Assembly: GCF_900086705.1 (NCBI RefSeq)
Contig: NZ_LT575483.1
Coordinates: forward strand, 3,925,536-3,989,535
Direction: 5' to 3'
DNA: 64,000 bases
DNA from: Massilibacillus massiliensis
GTDB lineage: Bacteria; Bacillota; Negativicutes; FLKF01
Position 1 is the stretch's first letter. The number at the start of each line of letters is the position of its first letter. The notes beneath the pieces are model-generated. The model did no database searches. It was not told the origin of the DNA and saw nothing but the letters and a program-made list of their open reading frames with translations. Shown in pieces: positions 8,843-19,525 of the stretch. A program made the translations under genes and the position numbers.

Positions 8843-9733
8843 TTGAAAGATATTATATTTAAGGGTGCTGGCGTTGCCATTGTAACACCTTTTGATGAAA
8901 ATGGTATTAATTTTGAAGAGTTAGGGCGTCTTATTGATTTTAATATTGAGAATGGCACCGATGCAATCGTTATCACTGGTACGACTGGTGAATCGTCAAC
9001 AATGAGTGATCAAGAACACAAAGAAGCTATTAAATTTACTGTAGAATATGTAAATAAAAGGGTTCCGGTAATTGCGGGGACTGGTTCAAATGATACAAAG
9101 TATGCGATTCAATTATCAGAATATGCAGAAAGCGTTGGATCGGATGCGTTGTTGCTTGTGACACCTTACTATAATAAATGTTCTCAAAATGGATTAATTG
9201 CGCATTTTACTGCAATTGCTGACAGTGTAAATATTCCAATTATTTTGTACAATGTACCGCCAAGAACTGGGGTTAACATTTCAGTCGAAACTTTTGTAGA
9301 ATTAGCAAAACATCCTAACATTGCAGCAGTAAAGGAAGCAAGTGGAGATTTATCTGCTATTGCAAAAATTAGGCATGCCTGCGGTGATAATTTAGCAATT
9401 TATTCAGGTAATGACGATCAAATTGTGCCAATCCTTTCTTTGGGCGGTTTAGGTGTCATTTCTGTGTTATCGAACATAATGCCAAAAGAAACACATGATA
9501 TTTGTGAACTTTATTTTAATGGAAAAGTGAAAGAAAGCAGTGAACTGCAAATCAAATTGTTAGATTTAATTTGTAATTTATTTATTGATGTAAATCCTAT
9601 TCCGGTAAAAATAGCATTAAGAGAAATGGGATATAAAGTAGGAGAACTTCGCTTACCGCTTACGGATATGGAAGATGCGAAGCTTATAAAACTAAAAGCT
9701 TCGATGAAAGCACATGGTCTGTTTAACAAATAA
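8843..9733 (+). CDS. dapA: 4-hydroxy-tetrahydrodipicolinate synthase
   Basis: A 296-aa TIM-barrel enzyme condensing pyruvate with aspartate semialdehyde, the first committed step to lysine, diaminopimelate and dipicolinate. The Schiff-base Lys164 (AAVKEASGD), Tyr136 (LYNVPPRTG) and the TGTTGES loop (45-51) are present. It starts at TTG 8843, 7 nt after GGAGGG. It is flanked by a 217-bp upstream gap and a strong terminator, so it is monocistronic. TTG starts recur in this genome. Confidence 0.97.
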   Translation: MKDIIFKGAGVAIVTPFDENGINFEELGRLIDFNIENGTDAIVITGTTGESSTMSDQEHKEAIKFTVEYVNKRVPVIAGTGSNDTKYAIQLSEYAESVGSDALLLVTPYYNKCSQNGLIAHFTAIADSVNIPIILYNVPPRTGVNISVETFVELAKHPNIAAVKEASGDLSAIAKIRHACGDNLAIYSGNDDQIVPILSLGGLGVISVLSNIMPKETHDICELYFNGKVKESSELQIKLLDLICNLFIDVNPIPVKIALREMGYKVGELRLPLTDMEDAKLIKLKASMKAHGLFNK

Positions 9734-9751
9734 GCGGAATGAACTAAAAAG

Positions 9752-9797
9752 CTTCCTGTAACAGCTAAAAGTTATGCTGTTACAGGAAGTTTTTTTA
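9752..9797 (+). terminator. Rho-independent terminator after dapA
   Basis: A 14-bp perfect stem (9752-9765 with 9776-9789) is followed by seven T. Confidence 0.93.
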
Positions 9798-9959
9798 TTA
9801 TACAGTTTCAGTAAGCGGTAAGCTAAAAAATAGTTTGTATAATATTTATAATTTTTCTTCCTAGATCTATTGGATATCATGTATTTAATAAAATCAAATG
9901 TGAATACTAAGAAAAGAGATACTCAATAATTTATGTGTATTTTAGGAGGTTTATGAAGT

Positions 9960-10502
9960 GTGAAAAAATATGTTTGCAGCGTTTGTGGTTATGTGCATGA
10001 AGGAAATGAGCCACCTGAACAATGTCCAATTTGCAAAGCTGATAAATCGAAATTTATAGAAAAGAAGGATGGCTTAGCATGGGCTGATGAACATCGTATT
10101 GGAGTGGCACGTGGTGTAGATCCAGAAATCATTAAAGACTTGCAGGCCAATTTTACTGCTGAATGTAGTGAAGTCGGGATGTACTTAGCGATGTCGAGGC
10201 AAGCGGATCGGGAAGGGTATCCAGAAGTTGCAGAAACTTATAAAAGGATTGCCTATGAGGAAGCTGAACATGCAGCAAAATTTGCAGAATTACTAGGTGA
10301 AGTTGTAAATGAAAGTACAAAACAAAATCTTAGTTTACGTGTAGAAGCAGAATATGGTGCAACTGAAGGTAAAAAGAGACTGGCAACCTTAGCTAAACAG
10401 CAAAATTTAGATGCTATTCATGATACTGTACACGAGATGTGCAAAGATGAAGCAAGGCATGGATGTGCTTTTCAAGGTTTGTTGAATAGATATTTTAAAT
10501 AG
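9960..10502 (+). CDS. Reverse rubrerythrin (N-terminal rubredoxin plus ferritin-like diiron domain)
   Basis: A 180-aa cytoplasmic peroxide/oxygen scavenging protein. The rubredoxin domain comes first (Cys6, Cys9, Cys22, Cys25 in the Cys-x2-Cys pattern), followed by a four-helix ferritin-like domain with [20 protein letters not shown] and KDEARHG supplying Glu/His iron ligands. This order is the reverse of classical rubrerythrin and is typical of anaerobes. The GTG start at 9960 follows AGGAGG. A DUF1540 gene begins 15 bp downstream and is likely co-transcribed. Confidence 0.95.
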   Translation: MKKYVCSVCGYVHEGNEPPEQCPICKADKSKFIEKKDGLAWADEHRIGVARGVDPEIIKDLQANFTAECSEVGMYLAMSRQADREGYPEVAETYKRIAYEEAEHAAKFAELLGEVVNESTKQNLSLRVEAEYGATEGKKRLATLAKQQNLDAIHDTVHEMCKDEARHGCAFQGLLNRYFK

Positions 10503-10517
10503 AAAGAAGTGGTGATA

Positions 10518-10835
10518 ATGGCTCGTATTTTATGTGGAGTTGATCAATGTTCACATAATAAAACAGGAGAGTGTTATTCTAATTTTGTATCTATTGCGGG
10601 CAGTAGTGCGCAAAAAGAATGCGATACTTCTTGCAGCTCTTTTTTAAACAAGACAATTTATTCAGAACTAACAAATAATACGATTCATGGAGGGGCTTGT
10701 GATAGCCTCGATTGCAAAGTTGAGACCTGTAAGTATAATGACGCATATAAATGCAACCTAGATAATATCCAAGTCAATGGCATAAATGCTGATTCTTATG
10801 ATGAAACAAGTTGTTCTAGTTTTGAATCTAAGTGA
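10518..10835 (+). CDS. Two-domain DUF1540 cysteine-rich protein
   Basis: A 105-aa protein made of two DUF1540 repeats, each of the form C-x5-C-x7-C ending in a CSSF-type motif (DTSCSSF and ETSCSSF). The regular cysteines suggest metal binding; the function of the family is unknown. The open frame starts at a GTG at 10509, but ATG 10518 fits the AAGTGGTGAT ribosome-binding sequence and the short N-termini of the family. It is directly behind reverse rubrerythrin, so an oxidative-stress or iron-related role is a reasonable guess only. A single-domain relative is encoded at 21316. Confidence 0.85.
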   Translation: MARILCGVDQCSHNKTGECYSNFVSIAGSSAQKECDTSCSSFLNKTIYSELTNNTIHGGACDSLDCKVETCKYNDAYKCNLDNIQVNGINADSYDETSCSSFESK

Positions 10836-10843
10836 TATTTGTA

Positions 10844-10872
10844 TTGACAGATTCAGCGCGCTATGGTATTCT
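10844..10872 (+). promoter_or_regulatory. Strong sigma-A promoter of the first pyr leader
   Basis: TTGACA (10844-10849), a 17-bp spacer, then TATTCT (10867-10872). Transcription would begin just before the PyrR-type site. Confidence 0.85.
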
Positions 10873-10890
10873 GTATGAAATAATATTATA

Positions 10891-10988
10891 GTACCTTTAA
10901 TGGATAGTCCTGTGAGGCTATGAAGGAAGTTAGATGTGTTGTGTTTATTGGCTTTCTCATGCGCCTTTGTATGAGAAAGCTTTTTTGC
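10891..10988 (+). promoter_or_regulatory. PyrR-type attenuator 1 (binding loop plus terminator)
   Basis: The segment 10894-10927 has the PyrR loop pattern: CCTTT, then AGTCC-TGTG-AGGCT, then GAAGG. It is followed by a terminator whose stem GCTTTCTCAT (10951-10960) pairs with ATGAGAAAGC (10971-10980) before six T. In Bacillota, UMP-bound PyrR stabilises such a loop so that the terminator forms. No gene follows before the second attenuator. Confidence 0.82.
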
Positions 10989-11005
10989 ATATAGAGATTA
11001 TTTTG

Positions 11006-11037
11006 ATGAATTTGTTAGTAAAATCTTTGTAAATAAG
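11006..11037 (+). promoter_or_regulatory. Possible internal promoter before the second pyr attenuator
   Basis: A TATAAT-like box occurs in AAGGTATAATTATAAA near 11036-11045, with only weak -35 candidates (TTGTTA or TTAGTA) upstream. This is suggestive but not firm. Confidence 0.35.
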
Positions 11038-11112
11038 GTATAATTATAAATGATATGTGATTAAATTTACAATTATAGTGCATCAGGGATTATACTTTAT
11101 CATGTAGAGATA

Positions 11113-11239
11113 CTATCTTTTAACGTGATCCAGAGAGGTCAGCCAAGGTAGTTTGTTTAGGAATGGGATCGTTATGCTATGCATAATTTTCCATTAGAGC
11201 CTATATAACTCCTTGCTGCTGGCAAGGAGTTTATTTTTA
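11113..11239 (+). promoter_or_regulatory. PyrR-type attenuator 2, directly upstream of pyrB
   Basis: The segment 11113-11149 contains GATCC-AGAG-AGGTC flanked by CTATCTTTT and AAGGTAG, close to the PyrR consensus. A terminator follows: ACTCCTTGC (11208-11216) pairs with GCAAGGAGT (11222-11230) before a T-rich run. It ends 16 nt before the pyrB start. Confidence 0.85.
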
Positions 11240-11254
11240 GGAGGAGTGGTTAAT

Positions 11255-12214
11255 TTGAGTAAAAAAGGTGTGTCCTTAAGTGGAAAAAGTATTTTGGGGT
11301 TAGAATACTTAGGTGTGGATGAAATCAATTTGATTTTGGACACTGCAAAGGAAATGAAAAATATCATGAATCGTGATATAAAAAAAGTTCCTGCTTTACG
11401 TGGTAAATCCATTGTGAATTTATTTTATGAACCAAGTACACGAACGAGAACTTCTTTTGAATTGGCAGGGAAATACCTTGGTGCTGATGTTGTGAATATA
11501 ACCGCTAGTACAAGTAGTATTGTAAAAGGTGAAAGCCTACGTGACACTTTGTTGACGGTAGAAGCTATGGGTGTAGATGCAATTGTCATGCGGCATAAGG
11601 CCGAAGGCGCTGCGGAATATGCGTCGAAGGTTGTGAATCCAGTGATTATTAATGCGGGTGATGGTGCACATGCGCATCCATCGCAAGGGTTACTGAATAT
11701 GTTTACGATTTTACAATATAAAAACAGGTTAAAAGGATTAAAAGTGGCGATTCTGGGTGATATCTTGCATAGCCGCGTTGCTCGTTCTGATCTTTGGGGA
11801 ATGCGTAAGATGGGAGTGGAAGTTCACCTTGCGGGGCCCAAGACATTATTGCCACGTTTTTTAGAACAAGAAGAAGGTATATTTATACATGATCGTATTG
11901 AAGAGGCTGTGGAAAATGCTGATGTTATCAATGTGCTTAGAATACAGCTTGAACGTCAAAAAACAGGATTATTTCCATCGCCGCGAGAATATGCAAGATT
12001 ATTTGGTTTAAACCAAGCACGTCTCGCAACGGCGAAAAAAGATGTATTGGTATTACATCCAGGACCAATGAACAGAGGTCTCGAGATTTCACCAGATGTT
12101 GCTTATTGCAATCATTCGGCAATTCAGGAGCAAGTTCAAAATGGTGTTGCAATACGCATGGCATTATTAACGTTAGTTTTGACAGGAGGAAAGAACATTG
12201 AAATTAATGCTTAA
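11255..12214 (+). CDS. pyrB: Aspartate carbamoyltransferase catalytic subunit
   Basis: A 319-aa enzyme that transfers the carbamoyl group to aspartate in pyrimidine synthesis. The carbamoyl-phosphate loop STRTRT is at residues 61-66 and the C-terminal HPGPMNRG motif is present. The frame is open from 11213, but that segment is the attenuator hairpin. The TTG at 11255, 9 nt after AGGAGG, gives the normal family length. No pyrI regulatory subunit follows, as is usual in Bacillota. It is the first gene of an eight-gene pyr operon and overlaps pyrC by 17 bp. Confidence 0.97.
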   Translation: MSKKGVSLSGKSILGLEYLGVDEINLILDTAKEMKNIMNRDIKKVPALRGKSIVNLFYEPSTRTRTSFELAGKYLGADVVNITASTSSIVKGESLRDTLLTVEAMGVDAIVMRHKAEGAAEYASKVVNPVIINAGDGAHAHPSQGLLNMFTILQYKNRLKGLKVAILGDILHSRVARSDLWGMRKMGVEVHLAGPKTLLPRFLEQEEGIFIHDRIEEAVENADVINVLRIQLERQKTGLFPSPREYARLFGLNQARLATAKKDVLVLHPGPMNRGLEISPDVAYCNHSAIQEQVQNGVAIRMALLTLVLTGGKNIEINA

Positions 12215-13487
12215 ATCCGGACGTGTAATAAATCCGGGAAAAGACTTTGATCAAATTCAAGACATTTTAATTGAAGATGGAAAAATTGTTTCAATTGGTG
12301 AAAATTTATCTGCTGATGATGCTGAGATTTTTGATGCAGCTGGACTTATTGTAACTCCTGGTCTTATAGATATGCATATTCATTTACGTGAACCTGGACA
12401 AGAAGCAAAAGAAGATTTTTATTCAGGCACAAGAGCAGCTGCCGCAGGCGGGTATACAACGGTTGCATGTATGCCAAACACAAAACCCGTTGTTGACAGT
12501 GCGATATTAGTAAATGGTTTAGTTGAACGTGCTAGGCAAGAGGCAATTGTTAACGTAAAAATAATTGGGGCCTTAAGTAAAGGGCAAGAAGGAAAAGAAC
12601 TTGCAGAAATCGGGGATATGCTTTCTGTTGGGGCGGTAGCTTTTTCGGACGATGGACATTATGTACCAAGTGCTAAACTTCTTCTAAATGGGCTTGACTA
12701 TTTGCGTACTTTTGGTGGGATTATTATATCTCATGCGGAGGAAGAAACATTAGTAGAAGATGGTGTTATGAATGAAGGGGTACATTCTGCAATGATAGGA
12801 ATGAAGGGGCGTCCAACGGTTGCAGAAGATATTGCAATAGCAAGGGATATTTTACTTGCTGAATATGCAGATGCTAAAATTCATATTGCACATGTTAGCA
12901 GTAAAAACGCTGTGGAATTGATTCGCCAAGCGAAAACACGTGGTGTAAAAGTAACTGCAGAAGTGACACCACATCATTTAACGATGACAGATCGTTTAGT
13001 GCAAAGTTTTGATGCATCGACAAAAGTAAATCCTCCACTCAGAACACAAGACGATGTAGATGCAATGATTGAAGGATTAAAAGATGGTACGATTGATGCG
13101 ATTGTAACAGATCACTCTCCACATGCATATGAAGAGAAAGACGTTGAGTATCGTTTTGCGCCAAGTGGATTTCCAGGGCTTGAAACAGCATTGGGAATAG
13201 TTCTTACAGACCTTTATCATACGAAAAAAATCGGTTTGCATGAAATTATAGCGAAAATGACAAGTTGTCCAGCTGAAGTATTTAACTTAAAAAGTGGAGT
13301 GCTTAATGTAGGCTCTGCTGCGGATATTACGATCATTGATCCAAACTTGGAATGGACGGTAGATACAGATAAGTTTTATACACGTGGATCGCATTCACCT
13401 TTTGTTGGCAGAAAACTAAAGGGAAAGGCAGTCGCAACGATTGTAAATGGTAAAATGGTCATGAAAAATGGCGAAATTACTTGTTAA
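12198..13487 (+). CDS. pyrC: Dihydroorotase
   Basis: A 429-aa amidohydrolase of the class I (long) dihydroorotase type that cyclises carbamoyl-aspartate. The zinc ligands His60 and His62 lie in DMHIHLREPG, and the IVTDHSPH motif carries the catalytic Asp. A TTG start at 12198 is preceded by AGGAGG inside the end of pyrB, so the two genes overlap and are probably translationally coupled. Confidence 0.97.
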   Translation: MKLMLKSGRVINPGKDFDQIQDILIEDGKIVSIGENLSADDAEIFDAAGLIVTPGLIDMHIHLREPGQEAKEDFYSGTRAAAAGGYTTVACMPNTKPVVDSAILVNGLVERARQEAIVNVKIIGALSKGQEGKELAEIGDMLSVGAVAFSDDGHYVPSAKLLLNGLDYLRTFGGIIISHAEEETLVEDGVMNEGVHSAMIGMKGRPTVAEDIAIARDILLAEYADAKIHIAHVSSKNAVELIRQAKTRGVKVTAEVTPHHLTMTDRLVQSFDASTKVNPPLRTQDDVDAMIEGLKDGTIDAIVTDHSPHAYEEKDVEYRFAPSGFPGLETALGIVLTDLYHTKKIGLHEIIAKMTSCPAEVFNLKSGVLNVGSAADITIIDPNLEWTVDTDKFYTRGSHSPFVGRKLKGKAVATIVNGKMVMKNGEITC

Positions 13488-13523
13488 CATATGGATATCA
13501 GGATATAAAACGGGGGTGTTCTT

Positions 13524-14588
13524 TTGGACGGTAAATTAATATTAGAAGATGGCAGTATTTTTTATGGAACGTTGTTAAATGATTTGCAATCAAATGGTGA
13601 AGTTGTATTTAATACAGGTATGAGTGGCTACCAAGAAATTCTTACGGATCCATCCTATTGCAGTCAAATTGTAACTTTGACATATCCTATGATCGGGAAT
13701 TATGGTGTTTCTGAAATTTTTGATCAATCGAGGAAATCCTTTGTGAGCGGTTTTGTCATTGGAGAGCTTTGTGAAGAAGCGAGCAACTGGCAATTAGAGA
13801 ATACTTTAAGTAACTTTTTGACGGAACAGCAAATTCCATGTATTTATGGAATTGATACGCGGGCTGTAACGAGAAAGATTCGATCTGCAGGAACAATGAA
13901 GGGCGTTATCGTTAGTGAAAAAACTGCGCAAGACGAGATAGATGCATTGTTTGCTAAACCGATAAAAAAAGAGGTTGTAGAAGAGGTAACTACACCCGAA
14001 ATTTATAAAATAGAGAATAATGGACCGCATGTTGTTGTCATGGATTTTGGGATCAAACAAAATATTTTGCGGTCGTTGCATGCAGTTGGGTGTAATTTAA
14101 CAGTCGTTCCAGCTTACACAACGGCTGAAGAAATTTTAAAGATGAATCCTGACGGGGTTTTTCTTTCAAATGGGCCTGGCGATCCAAAAGATATTCCAGA
14201 AATTACGCAAATAGTAAAGAAGTTAGTAGGGGTAAAACCTATTTTTGGAATTTGCTTGGGGCATCAATTATTAGCGCTTGCTTTGGGAGCAGACACTTAT
14301 AAATTGAAATTTGGTCATCGTGGATCTAATCAACCCGTGAAAAATTTATTGACGAATCGAGTTCATATTTCTTCACAGAACCATGGATATGCTGTTGATG
14401 AAGCATCTTTAAAGAATCTACCAGTAACGGTTACACATCGTGCGGTAAATGATGGTACAGTAGAGGGCATGCGACATAACCATTTACCGATTTTTTCTGT
14501 GCAGTATCATCCAGAAGCATCACCCGGCCCAGATGATAATACTTATTTATTTGATGAATTTCTGACGTTGCTTAAAAAGGGGGAATAA
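13524..14588 (+). CDS. carA: Carbamoyl-phosphate synthase small subunit (glutaminase)
   Basis: A 354-aa glutamine amidotransferase supplying ammonia to CarB. The N-terminal CPSase domain (GTLLNDLQSNGEVVFNTGM) is followed by a class I GATase domain with the nucleophile Cys244 in GICLGHQ and the catalytic pair His329/Glu331 in YHPEASPGP. It has a TTG start at 13524 after GGGGGTG, 36 bp downstream of pyrC. Its place inside the pyr operon suggests the pyrimidine-dedicated synthase, but whether a second carAB copy exists cannot be told from the window. Confidence 0.97.
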   Translation: MDGKLILEDGSIFYGTLLNDLQSNGEVVFNTGMSGYQEILTDPSYCSQIVTLTYPMIGNYGVSEIFDQSRKSFVSGFVIGELCEEASNWQLENTLSNFLTEQQIPCIYGIDTRAVTRKIRSAGTMKGVIVSEKTAQDEIDALFAKPIKKEVVEEVTTPEIYKIENNGPHVVVMDFGIKQNILRSLHAVGCNLTVVPAYTTAEEILKMNPDGVFLSNGPGDPKDIPEITQIVKKLVGVKPIFGICLGHQLLALALGADTYKLKFGHRGSNQPVKNLLTNRVHISSQNHGYAVDEASLKNLPVTVTHRAVNDGTVEGMRHNHLPIFSVQYHPEASPGPDDNTYLFDEFLTLLKKGE

Positions 14589-14591
14589 TCT

Positions 14592-17500
14592 GTGCCAAAA
14601 AAAGAATATTTACGTAAAGTGTTGGTAATCGGTTCGGGTCCTATTATTATCGGACAAGCAGCTGAATTCGATTATGCGGGAACGCAGGCGTGTCGAGCAT
14701 TAAAAGAAGAAGGTTTAGAAGTTGTATTGGTGAATAGCAATCCTGCGACGATTATGACGGATACAAATATTGCGGATCGTGTATATATTGAGCCATTGAC
14801 AGTAGAGTTTTTAGAAGAAGTTATTAGTAAAGAAAAGCCTGACGGATTACTTGCGACATTAGGTGGACAGGCAGGATTAAATTTAGCAGTAAAATTATCT
14901 GAAAAAGGTATTTTAGAAAAATATAGTGTTGAGCTCTTGGGAACTTCATTAGATGGAATAAAAAAAGCTGAAGATCGAGAATTATTCAAAGAAACAATGC
15001 AAAAAATTGGTGAACCAATTCCAGAAAGTACAATTGTAGAAGACGTAGAATCTGCAATTGCATTTGCAAATGAAATCGGTTATCCGATTATTGTTCGTCC
15101 AGCATATACGATGGGCGGTACTGGTGGTGGTATTGCCGATGATGAAGAGCATTTAATTGAGATTGTAATTCGCGGTTTAAAATATAGTATGATTGGTCAA
15201 GTGTTAATTGAACGTAGTGTTGCCGGCTGGAAAGAAATCGAGTATGAAGTAATGCGAGATTCTAATGATAACTGTATTACTGTGTGTAATATGGAAAACT
15301 TTGATCCTGTAGGAGTTCATACTGGCGATAGTATTGTAGTAGCACCAACACAAACTTTGAGTGATCATGAATTTCAAATGCTGCGTAGTGCTTCGCTTCG
15401 TATTATTCGTGAGCTTGGTATTGAAGGTGGCTGTAATGCACAGTATGCTTTAGATCCTGATAGTAATCGTTATTATGTAATTGAAGTAAATCCTCGTGTA
15501 AGCCGTTCAAGCGCATTGGCTTCTAAAGCAACCGGATATCCAATCGCAAAGGTTGCTGCGAAAATTGCGATTGGGTATCATTTAGATGAAATCGTAAATG
15601 CAGTTACAAAAAAAACGATGGCATGCTTTGAACCCGCTTTGGACTATTGTGTTGTGAAATTTCCGCGTTGGCCGTTTGATAAATTTGTTTTTGCTGACAG
15701 AGAACTTGGTACGCAAATGAAAGCAACTGGAGAAGTAATGTCAATCGATCGTTCTTTTGAAGGTGCGATACTAAAAGCAGTACGTTCTTTGGAAATTGGT
15801 GTACACCGTCTTCATCTACCGGACATTGACGTTTGGACGGATGAAAAAGTAAAAAACGCTTTGAAAAATATTGATGATGAGCGCATTTTCATAATTGCAG
15901 AATCTCTTCGTAGAGGTATTGCAACGATAGATGAAATTCATATGATTACGGGAATTGATGAGTGGTTTTTAAATAAAATTTTAAGAATTACAAATATGGA
16001 AAAGCGTATTGCAAAAGAACCTTTAAGTGAATCGTTATTGCTAGCTGCAAAAAAAATAGGGTTGGCAGATCGCTCTATTGCCGAAATCACAGGAAAAACG
16101 TTAAACGATGTTAGAGCAATTCGCAAATCTTTTCAAATTGTACCGTGTTATAAAATGGTAGATACCTGCGCTGCTGAATTTGAAGCTGCAACGCCTTATT
16201 ATTACTCCACTTATGCACAAGAGGATGAAGTTATTCCATCGAATAAACGCAAAGTGATGGTTTTAGGGTCTGGACCAATTCGAATCGGACAGGGCGTTGA
16301 ATTTGATTACTGCTCAGTCCATTCTGTATGGGCATTGCGTGAAATGGGCATTGAGTCAATCATCGTAAATAATAATCCGGAAACGGTAAGTACAGATTTT
16401 GACACGTCAGATAGGCTGTATTTTGAGCCTTTAACGCCAGAAGATGTGCTAAATATAATTGATAAGGAAAAACCAGAAGGTGTTATTGTTCAATTTGGCG
16501 GGCAAACGGCGATTAATTTAGCAGAATCATTAGAGAAGGCAGGGGTTAAAGTTTTTGGCACTTCTGTCGATGATATTGACAGAGCTGAAGATCGGGAACG
16601 GTTTGATGAATTGCTTGAACGTATTGGTATCCCTAGGCCACAAGGGGCGAGTGTAACAAATCCTGAAGATGCGATTATAGCCGCAAATCAAATTGGGTAT
16701 CCAGTTGTTGTTCGTCCTTCGTATGTATTAGGCGGACGAGCAATGGAAATTGTATATAATGAAACTGAGCTCAGAGATTATATGAAACGTGCAGTAAAAG
16801 TGACACCGGAGCATCCAGTTCTAGTTGACCGATACATGCAGGGGACTGAAGTAGAGGTAGATGCGATCGCAGATGGGAAAGAGGTTATGATTCCGGGCAT
16901 TATGGAACATATCGAACGCGCTGGCGTCCATTCGGGCGATAGTATTGCTGTATATCCACCGCAAACCTTATCAGCAAAAGTAATTTATACAATTATTGAT
17001 TATACAAAGCGTTTGGCCGTTGGATTACATGTAAAAGGGTTACTTAATATCCAATATGTTGTCGTAGATGATAAAGTATTTGTAATCGAAGTAAATCCTC
17101 GTTCTAGCCGTACGATTCCATTTTTAAGTAAAGTCACAGACGTTAAGATGGTAAATATCGCCACTCGGATTGCAATGGGAGCATCTTTGGACTCCTTGGG
17201 CTGTAAAACGGGATTGCTTCCTCTTAAGCCGCATGTAGCAGTAAAAGCACCTGTCTTTTCATTTGCTAAAATGCAAGATGTTGATATTTCGCTCGGACCT
17301 GAAATGAAATCCACTGGGGAAGTTATGGGGATCGATTATCATTATGCACGTGCATTATATAAAGCCATCATTGGTGCTGGTATGAATATTCCAACAAATG
17401 GTACGATTCTCTTTACTGTAGCAGATAAGGACAAAGAAGAAGTAAAGCAGCTTGCACAAGCTTTTTCAGATCTTGGGTTTCAGCTTGTTGCGACAGCTGG

Positions 17501-17816
17501 TACAGCAAAAACAATTCAAGGATTAGGAATTTCTGTAGAGGTTGTAAGTAAAGTACATGAGCGCAAAGCGGATATCATCAAGATGATTAAGACGGGAAAA
17601 ATTAATATGGTAATTAATACCTTAACGCAAGGGAAAGGGTCTGAGCGTGACGGATTCAAGATTCGGCGTGCAACCGTTGAACATGCAATTCCGTGCTTAA
17701 CTTCTATGGATACTGCTTGGGAAGTTTTACGTGTACTTAACTTTATGCGCGAACGTCGATTGGTATATGCATTGGCTCTTCAAGACTATGTTGGTGGAGG
17801 AGATACACTTGCCTAA
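14592..17816 (+). CDS. carB: Carbamoyl-phosphate synthase large subunit
   Basis: A 1074-aa two-fold duplicated ATP-grasp synthase. Both halves begin with matching phosphate-binding segments ([13 protein letters not shown] and [13 protein letters not shown]) and contain the paired ATP-grasp signatures [10 protein letters not shown] and GGRAMEIV. The C-terminal MGS-like allosteric domain (about 930-1060, [10 protein letters not shown]) is where UMP/IMP or ornithine binds in this family. The length is standard. The GTG start lies 3 nt after carA with AAGGGGG as ribosome-binding site, and the gene overlaps pyrK by 8 bp. Confidence 0.98.
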   Translation: MPKKEYLRKVLVIGSGPIIIGQAAEFDYAGTQACRALKEEGLEVVLVNSNPATIMTDTNIADRVYIEPLTVEFLEEVISKEKPDGLLATLGGQAGLNLAVKLSEKGILEKYSVELLGTSLDGIKKAEDRELFKETMQKIGEPIPESTIVEDVESAIAFANEIGYPIIVRPAYTMGGTGGGIADDEEHLIEIVIRGLKYSMIGQVLIERSVAGWKEIEYEVMRDSNDNCITVCNMENFDPVGVHTGDSIVVAPTQTLSDHEFQMLRSASLRIIRELGIEGGCNAQYALDPDSNRYYVIEVNPRVSRSSALASKATGYPIAKVAAKIAIGYHLDEIVNAVTKKTMACFEPALDYCVVKFPRWPFDKFVFADRELGTQMKATGEVMSIDRSFEGAILKAVRSLEIGVHRLHLPDIDVWTDEKVKNALKNIDDERIFIIAESLRRGIATIDEIHMITGIDEWFLNKILRITNMEKRIAKEPLSESLLLAAKKIGLADRSIAEITGKTLNDVRAIRKSFQIVPCYKMVDTCAAEFEAATPYYYSTYAQEDEVIPSNKRKVMVLGSGPIRIGQGVEFDYCSVHSVWALREMGIESIIVNNNPETVSTDFDTSDRLYFEPLTPEDVLNIIDKEKPEGVIVQFGGQTAINLAESLEKAGVKVFGTSVDDIDRAEDRERFDELLERIGIPRPQGASVTNPEDAIIAANQIGYPVVVRPSYVLGGRAMEIVYNETELRDYMKRAVKVTPEHPVLVDRYMQGTEVEVDAIADGKEVMIPGIMEHIERAGVHSGDSIAVYPPQTLSAKVIYTIIDYTKRLAVGLHVKGLLNIQYVVVDDKVFVIEVNPRSSRTIPFLSKVTDVKMVNIATRIAMGASLDSLGCKTGLLPLKPHVAVKAPVFSFAKMQDVDISLGPEMKSTGEVMGIDYHYARALYKAIIGAGMNIPTNGTILFTVADKDKEEVKQLAQAFSDLGFQLVATAGTAKTIQGLGISVEVVSKVHERKADIIKMIKTGKINMVINTLTQGKGSERDGFKIRRATVEHAIPCLTSMDTAWEVLRVLNFMRERRLVYALALQDYVGGGDTLA

Positions 17817-18582
17817 GATAGCAGTTGATGCCACAGTTATCGAAAATCAAAACATCATAAATGATGTAAAAGAGTTGGTTGTCTACGCCCCTAAAATAGT
17901 ACAACAGGCGGTACCAGGACAATTTGTTCACATACGAGGAACGAAAGATGAAGAAGGACCTTTGCTTCGTCGACCAATTAGTATTTCTAGCGTCGACATT
18001 AAAGCAGGGACATTACATCTTATTTATCGAATTATTGGTAATGGGACTGCTTACTTGGCAAATTTAAAAAAATTTGATCAGATAAATTGTCTAGGTCCGT
18101 TAGGAAATGGCTTTGATTTAAACTGTGATAGACCTCTTTTAATAGGGGGAGGTATGGGCATAGCGCCGCTGATCTTCTTGGCTCAGCGGCTTAACCCGCA
18201 TAATACAAAAGTTTTGCTGGGTGGTAGAAATAAAACAGAGCTGTTTTGGCGAGATAAGTTTGACGGGCTTGCCGAACAAATTTATATTACAACCGATGAT
18301 GGCTCTTTGGGGGTAAAAGGGTTTACCGTAAATGTATTGCCGGAAATTATAAAAGCAAATGCTTTTGACCGCATTTTTGTCTGTGGTCCTGCTATTATGA
18401 TGGAAGCGGCGGCGAATATTGCTAAAGATCATCATATAGCTTGCCAAGTTTCATTAGAGAAGCATATGGCTTGTGGTATTGGTGCATGTTTATCATGTAC
18501 ATGCGCATCCAAAAACAGTGATAAGCGTAAAAAAGTTTGCACCGATGGTCCGGTTTTTTGGGCCGAGGAGGTTCTTGAATGA
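17809..18582 (+). CDS. pyrK: Dihydroorotate dehydrogenase electron-transfer subunit
   Basis: A 257-aa FAD and 2Fe-2S protein that passes electrons from PyrD to NAD+. The FAD-binding segment RRPISISS is followed by a pyridine-nucleotide domain (GGGMGIAPL) and a C-terminal cluster-binding loop with Cys222, Cys227, Cys230 and Cys244. The frame is open from 17731 inside carB, but the TTG at 17809 sits 7 nt after GGTGGAGG and gives the family N-terminus, so it is chosen. It overlaps carB by 8 bp and pyrD by 4 bp. Confidence 0.95.
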   Translation: MPKIAVDATVIENQNIINDVKELVVYAPKIVQQAVPGQFVHIRGTKDEEGPLLRRPISISSVDIKAGTLHLIYRIIGNGTAYLANLKKFDQINCLGPLGNGFDLNCDRPLLIGGGMGIAPLIFLAQRLNPHNTKVLLGGRNKTELFWRDKFDGLAEQIYITTDDGSLGVKGFTVNVLPEIIKANAFDRIFVCGPAIMMEAAANIAKDHHIACQVSLEKHMACGIGACLSCTCASKNSDKRKKVCTDGPVFWAEEVLE

Positions 18583-19505
18583 CCAAAAATAGAACTATGT
18601 TAAACGTTAATATTGCCGGAATTGAAATGAAGAATCCGATTATGACTGGTTCTGGAACCTTTGGATTTGGTGAAGAGTATGAAGACTTTGTCGATCTAAA
18701 TAATATTGGTGCGATTGTAGTAAAGGGAACGACTCTTTTTCCTCGAGCCGGTAATATAGGGGTAAGAATTACGGAAACACCAAGTGGAATGCTGAATTGC
18801 ATTGGACTGGAAAATCCTGGAGTAAGTTGTTTTATAACTGAAATTTTACCTCGGTTAAGAAAATACAAAACGCCGATTATTGTGAATATTTCAGGTAATA
18901 CAGTAGAAGAGTATGGAGAGCTGGCAAGATATCTAGATATTGATGGTGTTGCTGCAGTTGAGTTAAATGTATCCTGTCCGAATGTAAAAGAAGGCGGAAT
19001 TGCTTTTGGTACTGATTGCAACAGTGCATCGGCAGTAGTTCACGAAGTAAAATCTAATACTAGTAAACCTGTGATTATTAAATTATCACCGAATGTTACC
19101 GATATTGTTGCTATGGCTAAAGCGGTTGAGGAAGCTGGAGTTGATGCGATTTCTATGATTAATACGCTTACAGGAATGGCAATTAATATAAATACATGGA
19201 GACCTGTTTTAGGAAATATTACAGGTGGTTTATCAGGACCGGCAGTAAAACCAGTAGCAGTACGTATGGTATGGCAAGTTGCACAGGCTGTGAAAATACC
19301 AATTATCGGTATGGGAGGAATTATGACCGCAGAAGATGCGATTGAATTTTTTTTAGCGGGGGCTAGTGCGGTTGCTATCGGTACTGCAAATTTTGTGAAT
19401 CCTTATATAATAGAAGATGTTTCTAAGAAACTAGAAGAATATTTAGTGAAGAAAAATCTAACACATATAAGTGAATTGGTTGGTCAACTGAAAACTGCGA
19501 AATAA
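18579..19505 (+). CDS. pyrD: Dihydroorotate dehydrogenase B catalytic subunit
   Basis: A 308-aa FMN enzyme oxidising dihydroorotate to orotate. The class 1B catalytic cysteine Cys133 is in [11 protein letters not shown], and the FMN-binding segments GTGTFG-like (GSGTFGFG) and IGMGGI are present. It forms an ATGA overlap with pyrK, the usual partner, so the NAD+-linked PyrDB-PyrK complex is expected. Confidence 0.97.
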   Translation: MTKNRTMLNVNIAGIEMKNPIMTGSGTFGFGEEYEDFVDLNNIGAIVVKGTTLFPRAGNIGVRITETPSGMLNCIGLENPGVSCFITEILPRLRKYKTPIIVNISGNTVEEYGELARYLDIDGVAAVELNVSCPNVKEGGIAFGTDCNSASAVVHEVKSNTSKPVIIKLSPNVTDIVAMAKAVEEAGVDAISMINTLTGMAININTWRPVLGNITGGLSGPAVKPVAVRMVWQVAQAVKIPIIGMGGIMTAEDAIEFFLAGASAVAIGTANFVNPYIIEDVSKKLEEYLVKKNLTHISELVGQLKTAK

Positions 19506-19525
19506 TACAAAATATGGAGATTAAT

